This document shows positions 21,929 through 36,352 of a DNA stretch of 64,000 bases, piece after piece. The stretch covers positions 22,652,501-22,716,500 of the forward strand of contig CM072864.1 of NCBI GenBank assembly GCA_036937835.1, written 5' to 3'. Source of the stretch: Pampus argenteus. Lineage: Eukaryota; Chordata; Actinopteri; Scombriformes; Stromateidae. Numbering within the stretch: the stretch's first letter is position 1; each line of letters opens with the position of its first letter. The notes under the pieces were generated by a model that did no database searches, was not told where the DNA came from, and worked only from the letters and a program-made list of their open reading frames with translations. The position numbers were made by a program, and so were the translations under genes.

Positions 21929-23836
21929 TCAATCAAAACCATGTTTGCCATCAACAAGTAACTGATTTTGAATGATTAGGACCAAAAAACTCACTTCTGA
22001 GAGCTTCCTGCAGCTTTTACTGTAACATTTGTTAAAAAATAGCTTTCTCTGGGCAAAAGAGAAGGCCAACACTGACAACTACAGTTTTTCTTAAACAAGG
22101 AGCAATATTTTCAATCAAAACCATGTTTGCTATCAACAAGTAACTGATTTCTAATGATTAGGACCAAAAAACTCACTTCTGAGAGCTTCCTGCAGCTTTT
22201 ACTGTAACATTTGTAAAAATAGCTTTCTCTCAGGCCAAAACTGACAACTACAGTTTTTCTCAAACAAGGAGCAATATTTTCAATCAAAACCATGGTTGCC
22301 ATCAACAAGTAACTGATTTCTAATGATTAGGACCAAAAAACTCACTTCTGAGAGCTTCCTGCAGCTTTTACTGTAACATTTGTAAAAATTGCTTTCTCTG
22401 AGGCCAAAACTGAAAACTACAGTTTTTCTTAAACAAGGAGCAATATTTTCAATCAAAACCATGTTTGCCATCAACAAGTAACTGATTTCTAATGATTAGG
22501 ACCAAAAAACTCACTTCTGAGAGCTTCCTGCAGCTTTTACTGTAACATTTGTAAAAATAGCTTTGTCTGGGCGAGAGAAGGCCAAAACTGACAACTACAG
22601 TTTTTCTTAAACAAGGAGCAATATTTTCAACCAAAACCATGTTTGCCATCAACAAGTAACTGATTTCTAATGATTAGGACCAAAAAACTCACTTCTGAGA
22701 GCTTCCTGCAGCTTTTACTGTAACATTTGTAAAAATAGCTTTCTCTGCGCGAGAGAAGGCCAGAACTGACAACTACAGTTTTTCTTAAACAAGGAGCAAT
22801 ATTTTCAATCAAAACCATGGTTGCCATCAACAAGTAACTGATTTCTAATGATTAGGACCAAAAAACTCACTTCTGAGAGCTTCCTGCAGCTTTTACTGTA
22901 ACATTTGTAAAAATTGCTTTCTCTGAGGCCAAAACTGAAAACTACAGTTTTTCTTAAACAAGGAGCAATATTTTCAATCAAAACCATGTTTGCCATCAAC
23001 AAGTAACTGATTTCTAATGATTAGGACCAAAAAACTCACTTCTGAGAGCTTCCTGCAGCTTTTACTGTAACATTTGTAAAAATAGCTTTGTCTGGGCGAG
23101 AGAAGGCCAAAACTGACAACTACAGTTTTTCTTAAACAAGGAGCAATATTTTCAATCAAAACCATGTTTGCCATCAACAAGTAACTGATTTTGAATGATT
23201 AGGACCAAAAAACTCACTTCTAAGAGCTTCCTGCAGCTTTTACTGTAACATTTGTTAAAAAATAGCTTTCTCTCAGGGCAAAACTGACAACTACAGTTTC
23301 TTAAACAAGGAGCAATATTTTCAATCAAAACCATGTTTGCCATCAACAAGTAACTGATTTTGAATGATTAGGACCAAAAAACTCACTTCTAAGAGCTTCC
23401 TGCAGCTTTTACTGTAACATTTGTAAAAATAGCTTTCTCTGCGCGAGAGAAGGCCAGAACTGACAACTACAGTTTTTCTTAAACAAGGAGCAATATTTTC
23501 AATCAAAACCATGTTTGCCATCAACAAGTAACTCATTTCTAATGATTAGGACCAAAAAACTCACTTCTGAGAGCTTCCTGCAGCTTTTACTGTAACATTA
23601 GTAAAAATAGCTTTCTCTCAGGCCAAAACTGACAACTACAATTTTTCTTAAACAAGGAGCAATATTTTCAATCAAAACCATGTTTACCATCAACAAGTAA
23701 CCGATTTCTAATGATTAGGACCAAAAAACTCACTTCTGAGAGCTTCCTGCAGCTTTTACTGTAACATTTGTAAAAATTGCTTTCTCTGAGGCCAAAACTG
23801 ACAACTACAGTTTTTCTTAAACAAGGAGCAATATTT

Positions 23837-26800
23837 TCAATCAAAACCATGTTTGCCATCAACAAGTAACTGATTTCTAATGATTAGGACCAAAAAACTC
23901 ACTTCTGAGAGCTTCCTGCAGCTTTTACTGTAACATTTGTAAAAAAAAAAATAGCTTTGTCTCAGGCCAAAACTGAAAACTACAGTTTTTCTTAAACAAG
24001 GAGCAATATTTTCAATCAAAACCATGTTTGCCATCAACAAGTAACTGATTTCTAATGATTAGGACCAAAAAACTAACTTCTGAGAGCTTTCTGCATCTTT
24101 TACTGTAACATTTGTAAAAATAGCTTTCTCTCAGGGCAAAACTGACAACTACAGTTTCTTAAACAAGGAGCAATATTTTCAATCAAAACCATGTTTGCCA
24201 TCAACAAGTAACTGATTTCTAATGATTAGGACCAAAAAACTCACTTCTGAGAGCTTCCTGCAGCTTTTACTATAACATTTGTAAAAATAGCTTTCTCTCA
24301 GGCCAAAACTGACAACTACAGTTTTTCTTAAAGAAGGAGCAATATTTTCATTCAAAACCATGTTTGCCATCAACAAGTAACTGATTTCTAATGATTAGGA
24401 CCAAAAAACTCACTTCTGAGAGCTTCCTGGAGCTTCTACTGTAACATTTGTAAAAAAAAAATAGCTTTGTCTCAGGCCAAAACTGACAACTACAGTTTTT
24501 CTTAAACAAGGAGCAATATTTTCAATCAAAACCATGTTTGCCATCAACAAGTAACTGATTTCTAATGATTAGGACCAAAAAACTCACTTCTGAGAGCTTT
24601 CTGCAGCTTTTACTGTAACATTTGTAAAAATAGCTTTCTCTCAGGGCAAAACTGACAACTACAGTTTCTTAAACAAGGAGCAATATTTTCAATCAAAACC
24701 ATGTTTGCCATCAACAAGTAACTGATTTCTAATGATTAGGACCAAAAAACTCACTTCTGAGAGCTTCCTGCAGCTTTTACTGTAACATTTGTAAAAATAG
24801 CTTTCTCTGAGGCCAAAACTGACAACTACAGTTTTTCTTAAACAAGGAGCAATATTTTCAATCAAAACCATGTGTGCCATCAACAAGTAACTGATTTCTA
24901 ATGATTAGGACCAAAAAACTCACTTCTGAGAGCTTCCTGCAGCTTTTACTGTAACATTTGTAAAAAATAGCTTTCTCTCAGGCCAAAACTGACAACTACA
25001 GTTTTTCTTAAACAAGGAGCAATATTTTGAATCAAAACCATGTTTGCCATCAACAAGTAACTGATTTCTAATGATTAGGACCAAAAAACTCACTTCTGAG
25101 ACCTTCCTGCAGCTTTTACTGTAACATTTGTAAAAATAGCTTTCTCTCAGGCCAAAACTGACAACTACAGTTTTTCTTAAACAAGGAGCAATATTTTCAA
25201 TCAAAACCATGTTTGCCATCAACAAGTAACTGGTTTCTAATGATTAGGAGCAAAAAACTCACTTCTGAGAGCTTTCTGCAGCTTTTACTGTAACATTTGT
25301 AAAAAAAATAGCTTTGTCTCATGCCAAAACTAACAACTACAATTTTTCTTAAACAAGGAGCAATATTTTCAATCAAAAGCATGTTTGCCATCAACAAGTA
25401 ACTGATTTCTAATGATTAGGACCAAAAAACTCACTTCTGAGAGCTTTCTGCAGCTTTTACTGTAACATTTGTAAAAAATAGCTTTCTCTCAGGGTAAAAC
25501 TGACAACTACAGTTTCTTAAACAAGGAGCAATATTTTCAATCAAAACCATGTTTGCCATCAACAAGTAACTGATTTCTAATGATTAGGACCAAAAAACTC
25601 ACTTCTGAGAGCTTCCTGCAGCTTTTACTGTAACATTTGTAAAAAAAAAAATAGCTTTGTCTCAGGCCAAAACTGAAAACTACAGTTTTTCTTAAACAAG
25701 GAGCAATATTTTCAATCAAAACCATGTTTGCCATCAACAAGTAACTGATTTCTAATGATTAGGACCAAAAAACTAACTTCTGAGAGCTTTCTGCATCTTT
25801 TACTGTAACATTTGTAAAAATAGCTTTCTCTCAGGGCAAAACTGACAACTACAGTTTCTTAAACAAGGAGCAATATTTTCAATCAAAACCATGTTTGCCA
25901 TCAACAAGTAACTGATTTCTAATGATTAGGACCAAAAAACTCACTTCTGAGAGCTTCCTGCAGCTTTTACTATAACATTTGTAAAAATAGCTTTCTCTCA
26001 GGCCAAAACTGACAACTACAGTTTTTCTTAAAGAAGGAGCAATATTTTCATTCAAAACCATGTTTGCCATCAACAAGTAACTGATTTCTAATGATTAGGA
26101 CCAAAAAACTCACTTCTGAGAGCTTCCTGGAGCTTCTACTGTAACATTTGTAAAAAAAAAATAGCTTTGTCTCAGGCCAAAACTGACAACTACAGTTTTT
26201 CTTAAACAAGGAGCAATATTTTCAATCAAAACCATGTTTGCCATCAACAAGTAACTGATTTCTAATGATTAGGACCAAAAAACTCACTTCTGAGAGCTTT
26301 CTGCAGCTTTTACTGTAACATTTGTAAAAATAGCTTTCTCTCAGGGCAAAACTGACAACTACAGTTTCTTAAACAAGGAGCAATATTTTCAATCAAAACC
26401 ATGTTTGCCATCAACAAGTAACTGATTTCTAATGATTAGGACCAAAAAACTCACTTCTGAGAGCTTCCTGCAGCTTTTACTGTAACATTTGTAAAAATAG
26501 CTTTCTCTGAGGCCAAAACTGACAACTACAGTTTTTCTTAAACAAGGAGCAATATTTTCAATCAAAACCATGTGTGCCATCAACAAGTAACTGATTTCTA
26601 ATGATTAGGACCAAAAAACTCACTTCTGAGAGCTTCCTGCAGCTTTTACTGTAACATTTGTAAAAAATAGCTTTCTCTCAGGCCAAAACTGACAACTACA
26701 GTTTTTCTTAAACAAGGAGCAATATTTTGAATCAAAACCATGTTTGCCATCAACAAGTAACTGATTTCTAATGATTAGGACCAAAAAACTCACTTCTGAG

Positions 26801-27236
26801 ACCTTCCTGCAGCTTTTACTGTAACATTTGTAAAAATAGCTTTCTCTCAGGCCAAAACTGACAACTACAGTTTTTCTTAAACAAGGAGCAATATTTTCAA
26901 TCAAAACCATGTTTGCCATCAACAAGTAACTGGTTTCTAATGATTAGGAGCAAAAAACTCACTTCTGAGAGCTTTCTGCAGCTTTTACTGTAACATTTGT
27001 AAAAAAAATAGCTTTGTCTCATGCCAAAACTAACAACTACAATTTTTCTTAAACAAGGAGCAATATTTTCAATCAAAAGCATGTTTGCCATCAACAAGTA
27101 ACTGATTTCTAATGATTAGGACCAAAAAACTCACTTCTGAGAGCTTTCTGCAGCTTTTACTGTAACATTTGTAAAAAATAGCTTTCTCTCAGGGTAAAAC
27201 TGACAACTACAGTTTCTTAAACAAGGAGCAATATTT
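23837..27236 (-). repeat. 1700-bp ten-unit tandem duplication
   Basis: 23837-25536 and 25537-27236 appear the same by eye, with markers exactly 1700 bp apart: an 11-A run at 23941 and 25641, CTAACTTCTGAGAG with TGCATC, TTTTCATTCAAAACC, CATGTGTGCC, TTTTGAATCAAAACC, GAGACCTTCC, and CTCATGCCAAAACTAAC with AAAAGCATG. I noticed no difference between the two copies. A third related copy lies in cassette 2 from about 34992. The near identity suggests a very recent event or strong homogenisation. Confidence 0.87.
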
Positions 27237-30200
27237 TCAATCAAAACCATGTTTGCCATCAACAAGTAACTGATTTCTAATGATTAGGACCAAAAAACTC
27301 ACTTCTGAGAGCTTCCTGCAGCTTTTACTGTAACATTTGTAAAAATAGCTTTCTCTCAGGCCAAAACTGACAACTACAGTTTTTCTTAAACAAGGAGCAA
27401 TATTTTCAATCAAAACCATGTGTGCCATCAACAAGTAACTGATTTCTAATGATTAGGACCAAAAAACTCACTTCTGAGAGCTTCCTGCAGCTTTTACTGT
27501 AACATTTGTAAAAATAGCTTTCTCTCAGGCCAAAACTGACAACTACAGTTTTTCTCAAACAAGGAGCAATATTTTCAATCAAAACCATGTTTGCCATGAA
27601 CAAGTAACTGATTTCTAATGATTAGGACCAAAAAACTCACTTCTGAGAGCTTCCTGCAGCTTTTACTGTAACATTTGTTAAAAAATAGCTTTCTCTGGGC
27701 AAGAGAAGGCCAACACTGACAACTACAGTTTTTCTTAAACAAGGAGCAATATTTTCAATCAAAACCATGTTTGCCATCAACAAGTAACTGATTTCTAATG
27801 ATTAGGACCAAAAAACTCACTTCTGAGAGCTTCCTGCAGCTTTTACTGTAACATTTGTAAAAATAGCTTTCTCTGCGCGAGAGAAGGCCAGAACTGACAA
27901 CTACAGTTTTTCTTAAACAAGGAGCAATATTTTCAATCAAAACCATGTTTGCCATCAACAAGTAACTCATTTCTAATGATTAGGACCAAAAAACTCACTT
28001 CTGAGAGCTTCCTGCAGCTTTTACTGTAACATTAGTAAAAATAGCTTTCTCTCAGGCCAAAACTGACAACTACAGTTTTTCTTAAACAAGGAGCAATGTT
28101 TTCAATCAAAACTATGTTTGCCATCAACAAGTAACTGATTTCTAATGATTAGGACCAAAAAACTCACTTCTGAGAGCTTCCTGCAGCTTTTACTGTAACA
28201 TTTGTAAAAATAGCTTTCTCTCAGGCCAAAACTGACAACTACAGTTTTTCTTAAACAAGGAGCAATGTTTTCAATCAAAACTATGTTTGCCATCAACAAG
28301 TAACTGATTTCTAATGATTAGGACCAAAAAACTCACTTCTGAGAGCTTCCTGCAGCTTTTACTGTAACATTTGTAAAAATAGCTTTGTCTCAGGCCAAAA
28401 CTGACAACTACAGTTTTTCTTAAACAAGGAGCAATATTTTCAATCAAAACCATGTTTGCCATCAACAAGTAACTGATTTCTAATGATTAGGAGCAAAAAA
28501 CTAACTTCTGAGAGCTTTCTGCATCTTTTACTGTAACATTTGTAAAAATAGCTTTCTCTCAGGGCAAAACTGACAACTACAGTTTCTTAAACAAGGAGCA
28601 ATATTTTCAATCAAAACCATGTTTGCCATCAACAAGTAACTGATTTCTAATGATTAGGACCAAAAAACTCACTTCTGAGAGCTTCCTGCAGCTTTTACTG
28701 TAACATTTGTAAAAATAGCTTTCTCTGCGCGAGAGAAGGCCAGAACTGACAACTACAGTTTTTCTTAAACAAGGAGCAATATTTTCAATCAAAACCATGT
28801 TTGCCATCAACAAGTAACTCATTTCTAATGATTAGGACCAAAAAACTCACTTCTGAGAGCTTCCTGCAGCTTTTACTGTAACATTAGTAAAAATAGCTTT
28901 CTCTCAGGCCAAAACTGACAACTACAATTTTTCTTAAACAAGGAGCAATATTTTCAATCAAAACCATGTTTACCATCAACAAGTAACCGATTTCTAATGA
29001 TTAGGACCAAAAAACTCACTTCTGAGAGCTTCCTGCAGCTTTTACTGTAACATTTGTAAAAATAGCTTTCTCTCAGGCCAAAACTGACAACTACAGTTTT
29101 TCTTAAACAAGGAGCAATGTTTTCAATCAAAACTATGTTTGCCATCAACAAGTAACTGATTTCTAATGATTAGGACCAAAAAACTCACTTCTGAGAGCTT
29201 CCTGCAGCTTTTACTGTAACATTTGTAAAAATAGCTTTCTCTCAGGCCAAAACTGACAACTACAGTTTTTCTTAAACAAGGAGCAATGTTTTCAATCAAA
29301 ACTATGTTTGCCATCAACAAGTAACTGATTTCTAATGATTAGGACCAAAAAACTCACTTCTGAGAGCTTCCTGCAGCTTTTACTGTAACATTTGTAAAAA
29401 TAGCTTTGTCTCAGGCCAAAACTGACAACTACAGTTTTTCTTAAACAAGGAGCAATATTTTCAATCAAAACCATGTTTGCCATCAACAAGTAACTGATTT
29501 TGAATGATTAGGACCAAAAAACTCACTTCTGAGAGCTTCCTGCAGCTTTTACTGTAACATTTGTTAAAAAATAGCTTTCTCTGGGCAAAAGAGAAGGCCA
29601 ACACTGACAACTACAGTTTTTCTTAAACAAGGAGCAATATTTTCAATCAAAACCATGTTTGCCATCAACAAGTAACTGATTTCTAATGATTAGGACCAAA
29701 AAACTCACTTCTGAGAGCTTCCTGCAGCTTTTACTGTAACATTTGTAAAAATAGCTTTCTCTCAGGCTAAAACTGACAACTACAGTTTTTCTCAAACAAG
29801 GAGCAATATTTTCAATCAAAACCATGGTTGCCATCAACAAGTAACTGATTTCTAATGATTAGGACCAAAAAACTCACTTCTGAGAGCTTCCTGCAGCTTT
29901 TACTGTAACATTTGTAAAAATTGCTTTCTCTGAGGCCAAAACTGAAAACTACAGTTTTTCTTAAACAAGGAGCAATATTTTCAATCAAAACCATGTTTGC
30001 CATCAACAAGTAACTGATTTCTAATGATTAGGACCAAAAAACTCACTTCTGAGAGCTTCCTGCAGCTTTTACTGTAACATTTGTAAAAATAGCTTTGTCT
30101 GGGCGAGAGAAGGCCAAAACTGACAACTACAGTTTTTCTTAAACAAGGAGCAATATTTTCAATCAAAACCATGTTTGCCATCAACAAGTAACTGATTTCT

Positions 30201-33200
30201 AATGATTAGGACCAAAAAACTCACTTCTGAGAGCTTCCTGCAGCTTTTACTGTAACATTTGTAAAAATAGCTTTCTCTGCGCGAGAGAAGGCCAGAACTG
30301 ACAACTACAGTTTTTCTTAAACAAGGAGCAATATTTTCAATCAAAACCATGGTTGCCATCAACAAGTAACTGATTTCTAATGATTAGGACCAAAAAACTC
30401 ACTTCTGAGAGCTTCCTGCAGCTTTTACTGTAACATTTGTAAAAATTGCTTTCTCTGAGGCCAAAACTGAAAACTACAGTTTTTCTTAAACAAGGAGCAA
30501 TATTTTCAATCAAAACCATGTTTGCCATCAACAAGTAACTGATTTCTAATGATTAGGACCAAAAAACTCACTTCTGAGAGCTTCCTGCAGCTTTTACTGT
30601 AACATTTGTAAAAATAGCTTTGTCTGGGCGAGAGAAGGCCAAAACTGACAACTACAGTTTTTCTTAAACAAGGAGCAATATTTTCAATCAAAACCATGTT
30701 TGCCATCAACAAGTAACTGATTTTGAATGATTAGGACCAAAAAACTCACTTCTAAGAGCTTCCTGCAGCTTTTACTGTAACATTTGTTAAAAAATAGCTT
30801 TCTCTGGGCAAGAGAAGGCCAACACTGACAACTACAGTTTTTCTTAAACAAGGAGCAATATTTTCAATCAAAACCATGTTTGCCATCAACAAGTAACTGA
30901 TTTCTAATGATTAGGACCAAAAAACTCACTTCTGAGAGCTTCCTGCAGCTTTTACTGTAACATTTGTAAAAATAGCTTTCTCTGCGCGAGAGAAGGCCAG
31001 AACTGACAACTACAGTTTTTCTTAAACAAGGAGCAATATTTTCAATCAAAACCATGTTTGCCATCAACAAGTAACTCATTTCTAATGATTAGGACCAAAA
31101 AACTCACTTCTGAGAGCTTCCTGCAGCTTTTACTGTAACATTAGTAAAAATAGCTTTCTCTCAGGCCAAAACTGACAACTACGATTTTTCTTAAACAAGG
31201 AGCAATATTTTCAATCAAAACCATGTTTACCATCAACAAGTAACCGATTTCTAATGATTAGGACCAAAAAACTCACTTCTGAGAGCTTCCTGCAGCTTTT
31301 ACTGTAACATTTGTAAAATTGCTTTCTCTGAGGCCAAAACTGACAACTACAGTTTCTTAAACAAGGAGCAATATTTTCAATCAAAACCATGTTTGCCATC
31401 AACAAGTAACTGATTTCTAATGATTAGGACCAAAAAACTAACTTCTGAGAGCTTTCTGCATCTTTTACTGTAACATTTGTAAAAATAGCTTTCTCTCAGG
31501 GCAAAACTGACAACTACAGTTTCTTAAACAAGGAGCAATATTTTCAATCAAAACCATGTTTGCCATCAACAAGTAACTGATTTCTAATGATTAGGACCAA
31601 AAAACTCACTTCTGAGAGCTTCCTGCAGCTTTTACTATAACATTTGTAAAAATAGCTTTCTCTCAGGCCAAAACTGACAACTACAGTTTTTCTTAAAGAA
31701 GGAGCAATATTTTCATTCAAAACCATGTTTGCCATCAACAAGTAACTGATTTCTAATGATTAGGACCAAAAAACTCACTTCTGAGAGCTTCCTGGAGCTT
31801 CTACTGTAACATTTGTAAAAAAAAAAATAGCTTTGTCTCAGGCCAAAACTGACAACTACAGTTTTTCTTAAACAAGGAGCAATATTTTCAATCAAAACCA
31901 TGTTTGCCATCAACAAGTAACTGATTTCTAATGATTAGGACCAAAAAACTCACTTCTGAGAGCTTTCTGCAGCTTTTACTGTAACATTTGTAAAAATAGC
32001 TTTCTCTCAGGGCAAAACTGACAACTACAGTTTCTTAAACAAGGAGCAATATTTTCAATCAAAACCATGTTTGCCATCAACAAGTAACTGATTTCTAATG
32101 ATTAGGACCAAAAAACTCACTTCTGAGAGCTTCCTGCAGCTTTTACTGTAACATTTGTAAAAATAGCTTTCTCTGAGGCCAAAACTGACAACTACAGTTT
32201 TTCTTAAACAAGGAGCAATATTTTCAATCAAAACCATGTGTGCCATCAACAAGTAACTGATTTCTAATGATTAGGACCAAAAAACTCACTTCTGAGAGCT
32301 TCCTGCAGCTTTTACTGTAACATTTGTAAAAATAGCTTTCTCTCAGGCCAAAACTGACAACTACAGTTTTTCTTAAAGAAGGAGCAATATTTTCAATCAA
32401 AACCATGTTTGCCATCAACAAGTAACTGATTTCTAATGATTAGGACCAAAAAACTCACTTCTGAGAGCTTCCTGGAGCTTTTACTGTAACATTTGTAAAA
32501 AAAAATAGCTTTCTCTGAGGCCAAAACTGACAACTACAGTTTTTCTTAAACAAGGAGCAATATTTTCAATCAAAACCATGTTTGCCATCAACAAGTAACT
32601 GATTTCTAATCATTAGGACCAAAAAACTCACTTCTGTGAGCTTCCTGTAGCTTTTACTGTAACATTTGTAAAAATAGCTTTCTCTCAGGCCAAAACTGAC
32701 AACTACAGTTTATCTTAAACAAGGAGCAATGTTTTCAATCAAAACTATGTTTGCCATCAACAAGTAACTGATTTCTAATGATTAGGACCAAAAAACTCAC
32801 TTCTGAGAGCTTCCTGCAGCTTTTACTGTAACATTTGTAAAAATAGCTTTGTCTCAGGCCAAAACTGACAACTACAGTTTTTCTTAAACAAGGAGCAATA
32901 TTTTCAATCAAAACCATGTTTGCCATCAACAAGTAACTGATTTTGAATGATTAGGACCAAAAAACTCACTTCTGAGAGCTTCCTGCAGCTTTTACTGTAA
33001 CATTTGTTAAAAAATAGCTTTCTCTGGGCAAAAGAGAAGGCCAACACTGACAACTACAGTTTTTCTTAAACAAGGAGCAATATTTTCAATCAAAACCATG
33101 TTTGCTATCAACAAGTAACTGATTTCTAATGATTAGGACCAAAAAACTCACTTCTGAGAGCTTCCTGCAGCTTTTACTGTAACATTTGTAAAAATAGCTT

Positions 33201-35095
33201 TCTCTCAGGCCAAAACTGACAACTACAGTTTTTCTCAAACAAGGAGCAATATTTTCAATCAAAACCATGGTTGCATTCAACAAGTAACTGATTTCTAATG
33301 ATTAGGACCAAAAAACTCACTTCTGAGAGCTTCATGCAGCTTTTACTGTAACATTTGTAAAAATTGCTTTCTCTGAGGCCAAAACTGAAAACTACAGTTT
33401 TTCTTAAACAAGGAGCAATATTTTCAATCAAAACCATGTTTGCCATCAACAAGTAACTGATTTCTAATGATTAGGACCAAAAAACTCACTTCTGAGAGCT
33501 TCCTGCAGCTTTTACTGTAACATTTGTAAAAATAGCTTTGTCTGGGCGAGAGAAGGCCAAAACTGACAACTACAGTTTTTCTTAAACAAGGAGCAATATT
33601 TTCAATCAAAACCATGTTTGCCATCAACAAGTAACTGATTTCTAATGATTAGGACCAAAAAACTCACTTCTGAGAGCTTCCTGCAGCTATTACTGTAACA
33701 TTTGTAAAAATAGCTTTCTCTGCGCGAGAGAAGGCCAGAACTGACAACTACAGTTTTTCTTAAACAAGGAGCAATATTTTCAATCAAAACCATGGTTGCC
33801 ATCAACAAGTAACTGATTTCTAATGATTAGGACCAAAAAACTCACTTCTGAGAGCTTCCTGCAGCTTTTACTGTAACATTTGTAAAAATTGCTTTCTCTG
33901 AGGCCAAAACTGAAAACTACAGTTTTTCTTAAACAAGGAGCAATATTTTCAATCAAAACCATGTTTGCCATCAACAAGTAACTGATTTCTAATGATTAGG
34001 ACCAAAAAACTCACTTCTGAGAGCTTCCTGCAGCTTTTACTGTAACATTTGTAAAAATAGCTTTGTCTGGGCGAGAGAAGGCCAAAACTGACAACTACAG
34101 TTTTTCTTAAACAAGGAGCAATATTTTCAATCAAAACCATGTTTGCCATCAACAAGTAACTGATTTTGAATGATTAGGACCAAAAAACTCACTTCTAAGA
34201 GCTTCCTGCAGCTTTTACTGTAACATTTGTTAAAAAATAGCTTTCTCTCAGGGCAAAACTGACAACTACAGTTTCTTAAACAAGGAGCAATATTTTCAAT
34301 CAAAACCATGTTTGCCATCAACAAGTAACTGATTTTGAATGATTAGGACCAAAAAACTCACTTCTAAGAGCTTCCTGCAGCTTTTACTGTAACATTTGTT
34401 AAAAAATAGCTTTCTCTGGGCAAGAGAAGGCCAACACTGACAACTACAGTTTTTCTTAAACAAGGAGCAATATTTTCAATCAAAACCATGTTTGCCATCA
34501 ACAAGTAACTGATTTCTAATGATTAGGACCAAAAAACTCACTTCTGAGAGCTTCCTGCAGCTTTTACTGTAACATTTGTAAAAATAGCTTTCTCTGCGCG
34601 AGAGAAGGCCAGAACTGACAACTACAGTTTTTCTTAAACAAGGAGCAATATTTTCAATCAAAACCATGTTTGCCATCAACAAGTAACTCATTTCTAATGA
34701 TTAGGACCAAAAAACTCACTTCTGAGAGCTTCCTGCAGCTTTTACTGTAACATTAGTAAAAATAGCTTTCTCTCAGGCCAAAACTGACAACTACAATTTT
34801 TCTTAAACAAGGAGCAATATTTTCAATCAAAACCATGTTTACCATCAACAAGTAACCGATTTCTAATGATTAGGACCAAAAAACTCACTTCTGAGAGCTT
34901 CCTGCAGCTTTTACTGTAACATTTGTAAAAATTGCTTTCTCTGAGGCCAAAACTGACAACTACAGTTTTTCTTAAACAAGGAGCAATATTTTCAATCAAA
35001 ACCATGTTTGCCATCAACAAGTAACTGATTTCTAATGATTAGGACCAAAAAACTCACTTCTGAGAGCTTCCTGCAGCTTTTACTGTAACATTTGT

Positions 35096-35107
35096 AAAAA
35101 AAAAAAA
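35096..35107 (-). other. Longest A/T homopolymer of the variable T run
   Basis: Twelve A's (T's in monomer orientation). The run in TATTTTTAC is normally five T's but expands to 6-12 in some units. Eleven-base runs lie at 23941, 25641 and 31817. Expanded runs travel with GTCTCAGG and often with CTGGAGC, so the length is partly inherited with the unit type and partly changes by slippage (11 against 12 in related copies at 23941 and 35096). Confidence 0.8.
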
Positions 35108-36352
35108 TAGCTTTGTCTCAGGCCAAAACTGAAAACTACAGTTTTTCTTAAACAAGGAGCAATATTTTCAATCAAAACCATGTTTGCCATCAACAAGTAA
35201 CTGATTTCTAATGATTAGGACCAAAAAACTAACTTCTGAGAGCTTTCTGCATCTTTTACTGTAACATTTGTAAAAATAGCTTTCTCTCAGGGCAAAACTG
35301 ACAACTACAGTTTCTTAAACAAGGAGCAATATTTTCAATCAAAACCATGTTTGCCATCAACAAGTAACTGATTTCTAATGATTAGGACCAAAAAACTCAC
35401 TTCTGAGAGCTTCCTGCAGCTTTTACTATAACATTTGTAAAACTAGCTTTCTCTCAGGCCAAAACTGACAACTACAGTTTTTCTTAAAGAAGGAGCAATA
35501 TTTTCATTCAAAACCATGTTTGCCATCAACAAGTAACTGATTTCTAATGATTAGGACCAAAAAACTCACTTCTGAGAGCTTCCTGGAGCTTCTACTGTAA
35601 CATTTGTAAAAAAAAAATAGCTTTGTCTCAGGCCAAAACTGACAACTACAGTTTTTCTTAAACAAGGAGCAATATTTTCAATCAAAACCATGTTTGCCAT
35701 CAACAAGTAACTGATTTCTAATGATTAGGACCAAAAAACTCACTTCTGAGAGCTTTCTGCAGCTTTTACTGTAACATTTGTAAAAATAGCTTTCTCTCAG
35801 GGCAAAACTGACAACTACAGTTTCTTAAACAAGGAGCAATATTTTCAATCAAAACCATGTTTGCCATCAACAAGTAACTGATTTCTAATGATTAGGACCA
35901 AAAAACTCACTTCTGAGAGCTTCCTGCAGCTTTTACTGTAACATTTGTAAAAATAGCTTTCTCTGAGGCCAAAACTGACAACTACAGTTTTTCTTAAACA
36001 AGGAGCAATATTTTCAATCAAAACCATGTGTGCCATCAACAAGTAACTGATTTCTAATGATTAGGACCAAAAAACTCACTTCTGAGAGCTTCCTGCAGCT
36101 TTTACTGTAACATTTGTAAAAAATAGCTTTCTCTCAGGCCAAAACTGACAACTACATTTTTTCTTAAACAAGGAGCAATATTTTGAATCAAAACCATGTT
36201 TGCCATCAACAAGTAACTGATTTCTAATGATTAGGACCAAAAAACTCACTTCTGAGACCTTCCTGCAGCTTTTACTGTAACATTTGTAAAAATAGCTTTC
36301 TCTCAGGCCAAAACTGACAACTACAGTTTTTCTTAAACAAGGAGCAATATTT

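Larger units (their letters stand above)
16274..28606 (-). repeat. Cassette 1 (12333 bp to next cassette start)
   Basis: A long ordered set of monomers whose first 3.1 kb (16274-19408) matches 28607-31741 at a constant offset of 12333 bp. Shared private details include CTTCTAAGAGC (18418 and 30751), TGTAAAATTGC (18979 and 31312) and CAAAAGAGAAGG (17254 and 29587). Single-base differences exist, for example CTAGTGATTAGG near 16831 in this copy only. It contains nested duplications of 1359 and 1700 bp, which make it longer than the next cassette. Confidence 0.85.

Noticed and set aside
24920..25225. Longer reading frames of 101 codons, also at 26620-26925 and 36076-36381
   Set aside because: A single change, TTTTGAATC for TTTTCAATC, removes the usual stop so the frame runs into the next unit in a new frame. 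All three are copies of one block, so it is not evidence of selection for a protein.
23837..27236. The two 1700-bp copies as long terminal repeats of a retroelement
   Set aside because: They are directly adjacent, consist wholly of monomers, and have no internal coding region or primer-binding site.
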